DNA of 58,466 nucleotides from Butyrivibrio sp. (GTDB lineage: Bacteria; Bacillota; Clostridia; Lachnospirales; Lachnospiraceae): assembly GCA_015056565.1 (NCBI GenBank), contig SVGB01000018.1, positions 1 through 58,466 of the forward strand, given 5' to 3'. Below, one piece after another: positions 51,450 to 58,466 of the stretch. Numbering within the stretch: position 1 is the first letter of the stretch; each line of letters opens with the position of its first letter. The translations under genes and the position numbers were made by a program. Under the pieces are notes generated by a model that ran no database searches, had not been told where the DNA came from, and was given only the letters and a program-made list of their open reading frames with translations.

Positions 51450-51743
51450 ATGATTCTACTAAAAATGATATATAAACCGTTTATCTTGATGTTTCTACTA
51501 ATATTTAATTTTGTTGTTACAATGGTGAAGCTTATGGCAAAGCTGGGCAGCTTCTTTTGGGGATTATTCCTATGGCTTGTCATAGCGATACTGATATATA
51601 CAGCCTTGCATCACCAGTGGCAGGAATTTACAATTGCATTTTGCATTGGCTTTGCTTCATACCTTGGAGCGAGCGCTGTGGTTGCAGTTGGATTTGTTGC
51701 AGATCAGGTAAATGCGAAACTTGTGAAAATTCTTGCTGCTTAA
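51450..51743 (+). CDS. small membrane protein of the ICE
   Basis: 97 aa with three hydrophobic stretches (about 8-27, 30-52, 57-85) and few charges; ends ADQVNAKLVKILAA. It follows the HTH gene by 4 bp with GAAAGG upstream. No family recognised. Similar small membrane genes are common beside ICE regulators. Confidence 0.6.
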   Translation: MILLKMIYKPFILMFLLIFNFVVTMVKLMAKLGSFFWGLFLWLVIAILIYTALHHQWQEFTIAFCIGFASYLGASAVVAVGFVADQVNAKLVKILAA

Positions 51744-51759
51744 ATATGCCCACGGAATT

Positions 51760-51794
51760 GCCTTATGGTGGCTTTATGCTGCTATAAGGCTTTT
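51760..51794 (+). terminator. Rho-independent terminator after the HTH/membrane gene pair
   Basis: GCCTTAT (51760) pairs with ATAAGGC (51783-51789) with an inner GGC/GCT stem, followed by TTTTT. The rest of the gap to 52021 is AT-rich with nothing further recognised. Confidence 0.75.
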
Positions 51795-52021
51795 TATTAT
51801 GAGAAATTGCTTATTATACTTTAATCATTGCTTATTATTTGGGATAATGAGATATCATTGTAGCAGAAATAATTTTTATTGGTAGGTCGTAGTATCAAGT
51901 TAATGTCTAAAAACTAAGAAAAAGTAATTGTTTATATAGCACTTTTTCAAATTTGTACATAAAATGAAAAGCCATTTATTTGAGCATTTGCCATAATTAT
52001 TGCCTGAAAGGAGGCCATCCT

Positions 52022-53329
52022 ATGAGCTTTAAAGATTCGTTTGATCAAATGATAACTGACATTGAAAAGCTTGTTGAATATGATGCTGATGAAGGTTATC
52101 TGAAAGCAGACAAAATAGGTGAAACAATTGCAAAGCAAGCTGGTATACCTGGACGTGACCTGAATGTAATCTTTAATTACATTTCTGGAGGAAGGACGTT
52201 AAACAGGTATATCAAAGATAGAAAAATGATGGCAACGTACAAAATGATGATAAAAGATGAAGATTATGATATTCAATCATACCTTGATTGTTCGGGATTT
52301 GAAGTAGAATCCTCATTTAGCAGGGTTTTTTCTGAAAAATTTGGAGTGCCCCCAACTACAGCTCATAAGCAAAGAGATGAAACTAAAATAGAAGGGCCAA
52401 TAACAATTGACAAAATAATTAATGGATCTGATCTCCCTAAAGGCATTGATGACAAACCTAGAAAGGTGTTTGGACTCCCCAAGGATATGGTTGATAGGTA
52501 CAATGATATCTGTGACTATCAAGCTTTGTTTGGATTCAAAGACCAGTATGTTGAACTTGCAGTGTATTTGAATGAAGAAAGGGGAGTAAGCCTGTACGAT
52601 GCGTTTAGCTCGGTTGAATCACTTGTAACGGATTATGAAGATGTAGCCAGTAGAGATACATTAGAATCGTTACTTTTTTATGTTGATAAAGTGGTTCCTG
52701 CATTATATGTAAAACATTTATATAAAAAAACATGTCTGCCAGAGTTAAATGAATGGTATTTTCATATGAAAGATGAAGGAGGGAATCTACTAGAAGAAAC
52801 GCCAGAATTTGTCTATGCATATTTTGATGATACTTCAAATGGCTTTACATACGCAAAATTAAAATCTTTATACACCGATTATCTAAAAAGATGCGAAGAA
52901 GCCAAAGAAAAACGCAGAACCAATGAGGAGAAAAATAAAGCTGACAGGGAAAATCAGATAGTAGAATTAAAGAAACTAATGGTATTTCTTGAGAAGCATA
53001 GATCTAAACTGGAAAAACGTGAAGACTATCAGGAAAAATATAAAGAAAACGTAGAGAAGCGTATAGATGATACAAAGAGGCGTATCTATATACTAGAAAA
53101 TTCAATAGATATTGAGGAATCTGGAGATGATTTTAAAGATTATCTTCAAACAGTACAAATGTATGGCAGCATTGAAGCATATGAAGATTTTATGGATGAA
53201 GTCCAAAAGGACTATGAAGAGACTGGGAATTTCCTAGAATTGCCAGCCGAGAAGGAAAAACGGTTGGAGCATGTACTTGAAGATACTTTTTGGGCGGATT
53301 ATGACGAGAAGCATTTTAGGAACATGTAG
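52022..53329 (+). CDS. AraC-like HTH and coiled-coil protein, function unknown
   Basis: 435 aa from ATG 52022 (AAGGAGG 8 bases upstream). Residues about 30-115 look like an AraC-type double HTH: GETIAKQAGIPGRDLNVIF, then YIKDRKMMATYKMMI, then the typical YLDCSGFEVESSFSRVFSEKFGVPP. A mixed region follows, and about 300-380 is a strongly charged coiled coil (KRRTNEEKNKADRENQIVEL). An AraC domain at the N-terminus of a long protein is unusual. The DNA is AT-rich compared with the ICE backbone. First gene of a cargo block. Confidence 0.6.
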   Translation: MSFKDSFDQMITDIEKLVEYDADEGYLKADKIGETIAKQAGIPGRDLNVIFNYISGGRTLNRYIKDRKMMATYKMMIKDEDYDIQSYLDCSGFEVESSFSRVFSEKFGVPPTTAHKQRDETKIEGPITIDKIINGSDLPKGIDDKPRKVFGLPKDMVDRYNDICDYQALFGFKDQYVELAVYLNEERGVSLYDAFSSVESLVTDYEDVASRDTLESLLFYVDKVVPALYVKHLYKKTCLPELNEWYFHMKDEGGNLLEETPEFVYAYFDDTSNGFTYAKLKSLYTDYLKRCEEAKEKRRTNEEKNKADRENQIVELKKLMVFLEKHRSKLEKREDYQEKYKENVEKRIDDTKRRIYILENSIDIEESGDDFKDYLQTVQMYGSIEAYEDFMDEVQKDYEETGNFLELPAEKEKRLEHVLEDTFWADYDEKHFRNM

Positions 53330-53352
53330 ACCAAAAAGAAGATGAAAAATAA

Positions 53353-53399
53353 ACCTTGAGAGCATTTGCCTTCAAGGTTTATTTTTTTTATTTTTTTTT
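53353..53399 (+). terminator. terminator of the AraC-like gene
   Basis: AAACCTTGA (53352-53360) pairs with TCAAGGTTT and is followed by a long T-rich run. Confidence 0.75.
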
Positions 53400-53494
53400 G
53401 TTTTTTTCTTTGCTCATTTTTGCACACAAAATAAAAAGCCTACATTATTCAGGATTATTATACTAAGACCATAATAAGAAAGGAGATCATTAAC

Positions 53495-53989
53495 ATGATT
53501 ACACAAGACAAAGAAATAGGAAAGCGCACACTTAGAGCATTTGTAAATGATGATACAAAGCTTATACCGATGATGGATGAATTTGAAGAATATGAGGATA
53601 ATCCTAAAATGACTAAAAAATATAATAGGATGATTTTATCGAATTTGATTCAATCCTATTATGGGACATACCGGTTAATTATAGAAAGAGCGAAGGATGT
53701 AGATACATCTAAGCATGATGTGATTGGTTCGATTACTATGACACAGTTTCAAAAAGAAGAAATTGGTAAATTGAAATCTTTTATAACGTCACAATTAATA
53801 AATATGGATCGAGAGAACACACCAAAGCAATGTGAATTACCTTCTTATTTTATCTTTAAGGCTCAAGACTCAAAAATGAGGCGGGGATATGGAAGCTATT
53901 ATTGCGGTGGTTATTATGAAAAAGGCAGGGAGTATGGCGAGTGCAATTACTATTATGTGACCGGGATTGAATTAATCAACGCAAAGTGA
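53495..53989 (+). CDS. hypothetical protein
   Basis: 164 aa, not recognised. Mostly helical and charged in the first 110 residues; the C-terminus is Gly/Tyr-rich (RRGYGSYYCGGYYEKGREYG) with two Cys. AAAGGAGAT lies upstream of the ATG. Part of the AT-rich cargo block; the 165-bp gap before it holds a TTTATTTTTTTTAT tract that follows AAACCTTGAG/TTCAAGGTTT, a likely terminator of the AraC-like gene. Confidence 0.55.
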   Translation: MITQDKEIGKRTLRAFVNDDTKLIPMMDEFEEYEDNPKMTKKYNRMILSNLIQSYYGTYRLIIERAKDVDTSKHDVIGSITMTQFQKEEIGKLKSFITSQLINMDRENTPKQCELPSYFIFKAQDSKMRRGYGSYYCGGYYEKGREYGECNYYYVTGIELINAK

Positions 53990-54000
53990 GGTGATAATGT

Positions 54001-54303
54001 GTGAAGACAGTAATTTATTGTAAACCAACAAAAAAAGGAATCCACTCTTTTTATTTGATCAATGAGAAAGAAGAGATATTTCTATTTAGTCAGGCATATA
54101 GAAAGAGTGTTGATGAATACTATAGCAAAGGTGTCCTGTTTGAGGATGCAATGCGATATTCAAAGGCCCATAGAGATTCGGCAGTAGTCAGGACGATGAG
54201 CAAGCTCCCAATATATCTACGTTATATTGAAAAAGAGAGAGGGATTGCCATTTTTAATAAAGCAAAAAAGAGAAATCAGAAATGCATGTTGAGATATGCA
54301 TAA
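54001..54303 (+). CDS. hypothetical protein
   Basis: 100 aa from a GTG with GAGGTGAT upstream, 11 bp after the previous stop. Basic, no signal or membrane segment. VIYCKPTKKGIHSFYLINEKEEIFLFSQAYRKSV suggests a small beta-sheet N-terminus; not recognised. Within the cargo block. Confidence 0.5.
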   Translation: MKTVIYCKPTKKGIHSFYLINEKEEIFLFSQAYRKSVDEYYSKGVLFEDAMRYSKAHRDSAVVRTMSKLPIYLRYIEKERGIAIFNKAKKRNQKCMLRYA

Positions 54304-54331
54304 TTATTGATTGAGATAGGAGGAATTAATC

Positions 54332-55027
54332 ATGAAGAAAATACTATTCAGTGCCATGATGGCTATAACTGCCATGTTTTTGATAGTAAATACATTATCT
54401 ATAAATGCTGAAGCAAAGAAAAAGATTTGTAGAGAACTAGGATGTAATTCGGAGGCAGCAAGAGGAGATAATTATTGCTACATTCATAAGAAGTATTCGT
54501 ATCATGGTGAACGATATGACTCGACAAAAGGAACAAAGTGTCATGTTGAAGGCTGCAACAGTTTGGCGAATGAGGATAGCATATATTGCTCAACCCATAG
54601 ATGCTCTCATAGTTCATGCTCTAGAAAAAGGATGGCAGGAAGTCTGTATTGTAGTTCTCATACTTGTTATGAAAAGGGCTGCTATAGGGAAGTGAGCTCA
54701 GCTAATGAAAAATGTAGTGTACATAAGAATGCGTCTAAGAATTCAAAAAAGACTATAACAAATAAGAAAAGTTCAACTTATTCAGGCTTAAAGTCTAAGA
54801 GCAATACTTCTAGTTATTCTGGTGGAAAATCAAACACACAGAAAAATGGCCGCAGATCAACAACGAAGAGGTCTTCCGACACATACAATGTTAATAATTA
54901 TAAATCATCACAGGAATTTGCAGATGACAAGTACGAAGAGTTTTATGATTATGAAGATGATTATGAAGATGAAGACGAAGCCTATGATGCAGCTGAAGAT
55001 TATTGGAATGATAACATAGACAAATAA
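54332..55027 (+). CDS. secreted protein with four C-x4-C-x10-C-x2-H repeats
   Basis: 231 aa. Signal peptide 1-28 (MKKILFSAMMAITAMFLIV...INAEA). Four exact repeats follow: C33-C38-C49-H52, C70-C75-C86-H89, C91-C96-C107-H110 and C112-C117-C128-H131. These are zinc-finger-like ligand sets in an exported protein. Residues 135-190 are Ser/Lys/Asn-rich and probably disordered. The C-terminal 35 residues are acidic Asp/Glu/Tyr. AGGAGG precedes the ATG. No family recognised; metal or disulfide binding is inferred from spacing. Confidence 0.65.
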   Translation: MKKILFSAMMAITAMFLIVNTLSINAEAKKKICRELGCNSEAARGDNYCYIHKKYSYHGERYDSTKGTKCHVEGCNSLANEDSIYCSTHRCSHSSCSRKRMAGSLYCSSHTCYEKGCYREVSSANEKCSVHKNASKNSKKTITNKKSSTYSGLKSKSNTSSYSGGKSNTQKNGRRSTTKRSSDTYNVNNYKSSQEFADDKYEEFYDYEDDYEDEDEAYDAAEDYWNDNIDK

Positions 55028-55043
55028 TAAAGGAGAAAGAAAA

Positions 55044-55385
55044 ATGAGAATAACAGATAATGTTGCAATGCTAATCGCAGACCTTGAGCCTTGCATAGGA
55101 GGGAATTGCTATAATGGTAGCTCTTATAACGGATGGACAGGAGAGTATGGAAAGCATTTTAGGTATCCGGTTACATATCCAACAACGGACGGTAGTTTCA
55201 GAAAAAGCAAATATACAAAAGAAAATCTTGATCTTAAGTGTGTGGAAAGAATGTATTACAAAACAGGAACTAACGAGATATATGTTGGGGCTGGATTAGT
55301 TGAAGTGCTTGAGGAATTAGAAAAAAGATTTGATATTGATTTTAATAAGCTTATCGAAAAAACAGGAGAAAAGGAGGCGCACTGA
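55044..55385 (+). CDS. hypothetical protein
   Basis: 113 aa, not recognised. Cys/Gly-rich near residues 17-30 (CIGGNCYNGSSYNG), then a charged second half. AAGGAG upstream. It overlaps the ribosome site of the next gene. In the cargo block directly after the secreted repeat protein. Confidence 0.5.
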   Translation: MRITDNVAMLIADLEPCIGGNCYNGSSYNGWTGEYGKHFRYPVTYPTTDGSFRKSKYTKENLDLKCVERMYYKTGTNEIYVGAGLVEVLEELEKRFDIDFNKLIEKTGEKEAH

Positions 55386-55386
55386 G

Positions 55387-55596
55387 ATGGGAATACCATA
55401 TGAAAGATATGAGCACTTAGGAATGGAGAATTTTGATGGAGGAAATGAAAACTGGGACTTTGATCACGACGGTAAATTCAGCCTTTTTGAAGAAAACTCC
55501 AGACATGCATATGATCAGGTTTTATTTGAAAATGCATTTCGTGATGAGGAAGATGCAGCAGTGGATAATGAATGGGATTCAGAGTTTGACGATTAA
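55387..55596 (+). CDS. small acidic hypothetical protein
   Basis: 69 aa from ATG 55387 with AAGGAGG 9 bases upstream; the frame is open back to 55330 but that start has no ribosome site. Very acidic (many Asp/Glu), with HDGKFSLFEE reminiscent of an EF-hand-like loop but too short to call. Last gene of the cargo block. Confidence 0.5.
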   Translation: MGIPYERYEHLGMENFDGGNENWDFDHDGKFSLFEENSRHAYDQVLFENAFRDEEDAAVDNEWDSEFDD

Positions 55597-55643
55597 GGTG
55601 AAGAATTGCAATGATTTTCAGGCAAGGGGGATGTATAACTCCT

Positions 55644-55690
55644 GTCACAAAATATCACAAATTGCAGCGCCAGCGTCACAAAATATCACA
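55644..55690 (+). repeat. two 16-bp direct repeats upstream of the DUF5688 gene
   Basis: GTCACAAAATATCACA at 55644-55659 and 55675-55690, identical, 31 bp apart (three helix turns). They precede the -10 at 55729. Confidence 0.75.
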
Positions 55691-55725
55691 CAATGTAGAT
55701 TCCAATCCATTTTTAAGTATGATAT

Positions 55726-55798
55726 TGTTATAATGCACCAAGGAATGTGAGACACGGATGCCACACATCCCCGGGTGCATTTCTTTTGCGCAAAAGAA
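55726..55798 (+). promoter_or_regulatory. promoter and structured leader of the conjugation genes
   Basis: TTGTTATAAT (extended -10, TATAAT 55729-55734). AATGCACC (55732-55739) can pair with GGTGCATT (55774-55781). Then TTCTTTTGCGCAAAAGAA (55781-55798) forms a hairpin. The layout suggests control of the downstream transfer operon by the direct repeats or the leader. Confidence 0.5.
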
Positions 55799-55893
55799 TA
55801 CAGGGTAATTGAACGTCGATTTGTAACATATAGGGTTGCAGGTTGGCGTTTTTATTTTGCCCAGGAATAACAAATTATATGGAGGAAATGAAA

Positions 55894-57036
55894 GTGGATT
55901 TTGAAACATTTAAGGAAGAGCTCAGAGAGGATGTGAAAAGAGCCCTTGAGGAGAAAACAGATTCCGAATATTCTGTGGAACTCCACACTCAGGAAAAGAT
56001 GAATGAGACCTATGATGCTCTTACAATCAAGCCTGAGGACAGTGAGATTGGAGTGAGCCTTAATACAGATTCACTCTACAAGGCATATTCCGATGGAATG
56101 GACTACGATCGCATCATATCTGAGACAGTAGGCAGAGCAGAGAGTGCTCTTGCAAATCGTCCGGATTTCAACATCGATGCCTTCAAGGACTATGACAAGA
56201 TGAAGGAAACACTTGCCATGGAGGTTGTATCTGCTGAGAGAAATGCAGACATCCTCGACAAAGTGCCTCATAAGAACATGGAGGACATGGCTATTGTGTA
56301 CCGTTTTGTTGTAGGACAGGAGGGAGCCGAGACAGGGTCCATCCTTGTTACCAACAAGATGCTCGATGAGTATGGTATTACACCCGAGCAGCTACATGCT
56401 GATGCCTTGAAGAATGCTCCTGAGGTAAGACCTATGGAGATCAAGGGCATGGGCGAAGTCCTTGCTGCACAGATGGGCGTAGAGAACCTTGAGGACCTTG
56501 GACTTAACATCCCTCCTGAACAGGAGCAGATGTACGTTGCGTCCGTAAAGGGAAATGTCCATGGCGCAGGTGTTCTTGCCTATGAGGATTTCATGGACAA
56601 GGCAGCAGAGAGGGCAGGTGGCTCTTTCTTCATCTTACCCAGCAGTATCCATGAGGTGCTGATCATCCCTGACAATGGGAAGTTTGATCTTCAGGCTTTG
56701 GAGAACATGGTAAAAGAGGTCAATGCAACTACCGTGGATCCTATCGACCAGCTTACAGACAATGTCTATCACTACGATGCTCAGGACAAGGTCTTTGAGC
56801 TCGGTGAGAAGTTTGTAGAACGTCAGAACCAGAAGGGTATTGAGGAGATCAAGGATGAGGATCTGTTAAATGACCTCGAGGATTTCCTTGATGATGGTGA
56901 TATTCCTGGAGATGATCCGGAGTCCAGAGCTTCTGTTTTTGACAAGCTGGAAGCTGCCAAGGAAAAGGCTGCTGAACAGCCGGTAAAGGATGTCCCCAAT
57001 AAGGCCAAGGATAGAGGGACTCCCGGCCTTGGCTGA
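55894..57036 (+). CDS. DUF5688 family protein of the ICE
   Basis: 380 aa from GTG 55894, which has GGAGG 8 bases upstream; that ribosome site lies inside the ATGGAGGAA of an alternative ATG start at 55879. MDFETFKEELREDVKRALEE at the N-terminus, SLNTDSLYKAYSDG, FVVGQEGAETGSILVTNKML and FFILPSSIHEVLIIPD match DUF5688. This family is common in Lachnospiraceae conjugative elements. The last 60 residues are charged. Function unknown. Backbone codon use differs from the AT-rich cargo. Confidence 0.72.
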   Translation: MDFETFKEELREDVKRALEEKTDSEYSVELHTQEKMNETYDALTIKPEDSEIGVSLNTDSLYKAYSDGMDYDRIISETVGRAESALANRPDFNIDAFKDYDKMKETLAMEVVSAERNADILDKVPHKNMEDMAIVYRFVVGQEGAETGSILVTNKMLDEYGITPEQLHADALKNAPEVRPMEIKGMGEVLAAQMGVENLEDLGLNIPPEQEQMYVASVKGNVHGAGVLAYEDFMDKAAERAGGSFFILPSSIHEVLIIPDNGKFDLQALENMVKEVNATTVDPIDQLTDNVYHYDAQDKVFELGEKFVERQNQKGIEEIKDEDLLNDLEDFLDDGDIPGDDPESRASVFDKLEAAKEKAAEQPVKDVPNKAKDRGTPGLG

Positions 57037-57100
57037 TAGTAACTGACAACGTGGGTGTCTGTCTTTTTAGGCAGGCACCTATATTTATGGAGGAAAAGAC

Positions 57101-57286
57101 ATGTCTGAGAGATATAACAGAGATAAATATGGTAAAGGAAAATCCTACTGTGGCATTACTAACCTGTCATCCGGAGCTGATACCAAACCTCACAACTGCA
57201 AAACTCCATGTGTTTATGGCAAGGGCAGAGAGTTCTGCTTTCCATGCATGGCTAAGATCCTGAGCAGTGGAAAGGCGGCTGCATGA
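57101..57286 (+). CDS. Cys-rich small protein in the conjugation operon
   Basis: 61 aa. TATGGAGG lies 9-10 bases before the ATG and the end overlaps the pcfB-like start (ATGA), so translation is well supported. Five Cys in YCGI..HNCKTPC...EFCFPC suggest a zinc ribbon-like knuckle. A frame in another register over the same bases (57051-57263) lacks these supports. Not recognised. Confidence 0.65.
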   Translation: MSERYNRDKYGKGKSYCGITNLSSGADTKPHNCKTPCVYGKGREFCFPCMAKILSSGKAAA

Positions 57287-57762
57287 ACAATGAAGAAGTT
57301 GCAAAGGAAGCGGTTCAGTTTGCTTCAAATGCAACCAAGATCACAGCACAGGTACTTTTGAAAATGCTTGCTGCTGCATATAAGGAGATTAAGACCAATC
57401 AGGATAAGACTGGTAAAGGGCAGCAAACTGTGAAACAGCTCATTAAGCAAGGACAAGGCGCTACAAGCCTTGAGGTAAGCGGTGAATCTTTGAAAACATT
57501 CAAGAAGATTGCCAACAGATATGGAGTTGATTTTGCCATTGTTAAGGACAATACTTCTGAAACTCCCAGATACACTGTGTTTTTCAAGGCTAAGGATGCT
57601 GATGCGATAGGAGCTGTTCTTAAGGAATATGCAGACAAACTCGTAAAAAAAAACGAGGAGCCGGAAAGACCAAGTGTCCTGAAAAAACTTCATGATATAC
57701 AAAAGAAGCTTGCTAAGGATGCGGAAAAAGAACTGGAGAAGAGCAAGGAGCTGGTGCGATGA
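57283..57762 (+). CDS. PcfB / DUF3801 family conjugation protein
   Basis: 159 aa. An N-terminal helix (KITAQVLLKMLAAAYKE), then VKQLIKQGQGATSLEVSGESLKTFKKIANRYGVDFAIVKD and YTVFFKAKDADAIGAVLKEYADK match DUF3801/PcfB, an accessory relaxosome protein in pCF10-type and Tn1549-type transfer systems. The Lys/Glu tail may contact the relaxase or coupling protein. Overlaps both neighbours (ATGA), in the canonical order pcfB then pcfC/virD4. Confidence 0.85.
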   Translation: MNNEEVAKEAVQFASNATKITAQVLLKMLAAAYKEIKTNQDKTGKGQQTVKQLIKQGQGATSLEVSGESLKTFKKIANRYGVDFAIVKDNTSETPRYTVFFKAKDADAIGAVLKEYADKLVKKNEEPERPSVLKKLHDIQKKLAKDAEKELEKSKELVR

Positions 57763-58346
57763 ATGAAAAGGTAAAGGCATTGCTGGACGCAGTTCTGGCG
57801 TTAAAGCATAATAAAAAAGTCGTTCTGAACATCCCCTATGTTCTTGTAGGACTTTTTTGTACTAACTTTGGGGAGGCATACAGGCTGTCTGCAGTATCAA
57901 ATTTGTCAGAAACGATTCAGAGGATGGTCCTGTATGGAGGCTTTAAGGTTGCATTTTCAAATATGCTTCCTAGCTTTCATCCATTTGACCTCATAATCGG
58001 AGCATTCTGTGGAGGAGCTTTGAAGCTGGCAGTTTATCTCAAGGGTAAGAATGCCAAAAAGTACAGGCATGATCAGGAATATGGTTCAGCCAGATGGGGA
58101 AGTCATGAGGACATTGAACCATTTGAAGATCCTGATTTTAAGAAGAACATCATCCTGTCCAAGACAGAGCGCCTTACCATGGAAAGCAGGCCCAAAGATC
58201 CCAAGTATGCCAGAAATAAAAATGTTCTGGTGGTAGGTGGTTCGGGCTCAGGTAAGACCCGTTTTTTTATAAAGCCCCAGCTTCTTCAGATGCACAGCTC
58301 ATACGTGGTGACAGATCCGAAAGGTTACTTTTGGATAGGACAATAG
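57759..58346 (+). pseudogene. VirD4/PcfC type IV coupling protein, truncated by insertion
   Basis: 195 codons remain of a protein normally about 600 aa. Two membrane helices are near 20-40 and 60-90. Then comes EYGSARWGSHEDIEPFED, the family N-terminal ATPase motif, Walker A VLVVGGSGSGKTRFF and SSYVVTDPKG. After the PKG codons the sequence leaves the family and stops after GYFWIGQ. Walker B and the rest are missing from this site. The next gene is a serine recombinase 34 bp downstream, so the break is most likely the left end of an inserted element. Confidence 0.8.
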
Positions 58347-58379
58347 TAATATCACCTTGAAAAAAGAAAGGAGGCTCAT
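58327..58379 (+). other. predicted left end of the inserted serine-recombinase element
   Basis: The junction should lie at or just after AAAGG near 58319-58324, where VirD4 homology ends in TDPKG. The exact core dinucleotide cannot be fixed without the other end. AAAGGAGG at 58367-58374 is the recombinase ribosome site. Confidence 0.5.
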
Positions 58380-58466
58380 ATGAGTAAATACCAGTACACA
58401 GCCCTGTATGAACGCCTTTCAAGGGATGATGAATTGCAGGGCGAGAGCAACAGTATCACCAATCAG
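58380..58466 (+). CDS. large serine recombinase (site-specific integrase), 3' end outside window
   Basis: 29 codons are visible: MSKYQYTALYERLSRDDE and GESNSITNQ. ALYERLSRDDE holds the catalytic Ser in the Y-x-R-L-S motif typical of TnpX/TndX-type large serine recombinases, which begin almost word for word this way. AAAGGAGG lies 5 bases before the ATG. Reading outward to inward from the junction matches Tn4451-type elements, whose tnpX sits beside the left end. Family call is firm, element type is inferred. Confidence 0.9.
   Translation, partial: MSKYQYTALYERLSRDDELQGESNSITNQ

Noticed and set aside
57051..57263. 70-codon frame before the pcfB-like gene
   Set aside because: The frame at 57101-57286 has the ribosome site and the ATGA overlap with the next gene; this one has neither.

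Overview
The window looks like a Firmicutes chromosome of the family Lachnospiraceae, most like Butyrivibrio or Pseudobutyrivibrio. This is inferred from gene content and protein style (pyruvate:ferredoxin oxidoreductase, S-box metK, MecA and ClpX, SleB-domain proteins, DUF975/DUF402/DUF1284 proteins, a Tn1549-like conjugation module). No rRNA or tRNA gene is present to confirm it. Bases 1 to about 47,140 are chromosomal; from about 47,141 to the right edge the window is an integrative and conjugative element (ICE).

Chromosomal part. A 5'-truncated nifJ is followed by nudC, cysK and mecA. Next comes a rightward block: GH18 hydrolase, threonylcarbamoyl-AMP synthase, rpiB, upp, dCMP deaminase and a SleB-type wall hydrolase. 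Then come a DUF402 gene, a large membrane-anchored protein with a degenerate C39-like domain, clpX, carbamate kinase, a MATE exporter, a GH2 glycosidase and three small membrane or metalloprotease-like genes. They are followed by tex, DUF1284, an Fe-S aldo/keto reductase, riboswitch-controlled metK, a PD-(D/E)XK-like nuclease and dnaE. The last stretch is pfkA, a SpoU methyltransferase, proC, an SH3/SleB hydrolase, argF, birA, coaX, a small conserved gene, dusB, greA and lysS. The intergenic spaces are unusually rich in repeats. There are two giant inverted repeats (144 bp perfect, 121 bp near-perfect) related to a short GGGGACGGTTC hairpin unit. A roughly 190-bp repeat with repeated ACCCATG and TATAGCTAA motifs occurs three times, and two of its copies flank the nuclease gene in inverted orientation. 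AAATCTTAAGAATTT boxes occur three times beside mecA and once near the nuclease.

Mobile part. Directly after lysS, a segment that includes a second, diverged copy of the last codons of lysS is repeated with a 363-bp offset. This is what successive site-specific integration at the 3' end of lysS would leave. The element then runs: two small DUF6462-like genes, parA, parB, a RepA_N-type replication initiator, a small HTH regulator with paired operators, and a small membrane protein. An AT-rich cargo block of six mostly unrecognised genes follows, including a secreted protein with four exact C-x4-C-x10-C-x2-H repeats. After the cargo come a DUF5688 gene, a Cys-rich small protein, a PcfB/DUF3801 gene and the VirD4/PcfC coupling protein. 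The coupling protein gene breaks off just after its Walker A motif. The start of a large serine recombinase follows within 35 bp, so a second mobile element appears to have inserted into the conjugation operon.

How it works together: the ParAB/RepA genes suggest the ICE can replicate and be maintained as a circle, and PcfB plus VirD4 would feed DNA to a type IV secretion channel. The interruption of virD4 predicts that this copy is not self-transmissible unless the inner element excises. All assignments come from reading the sequence; no database search was run.
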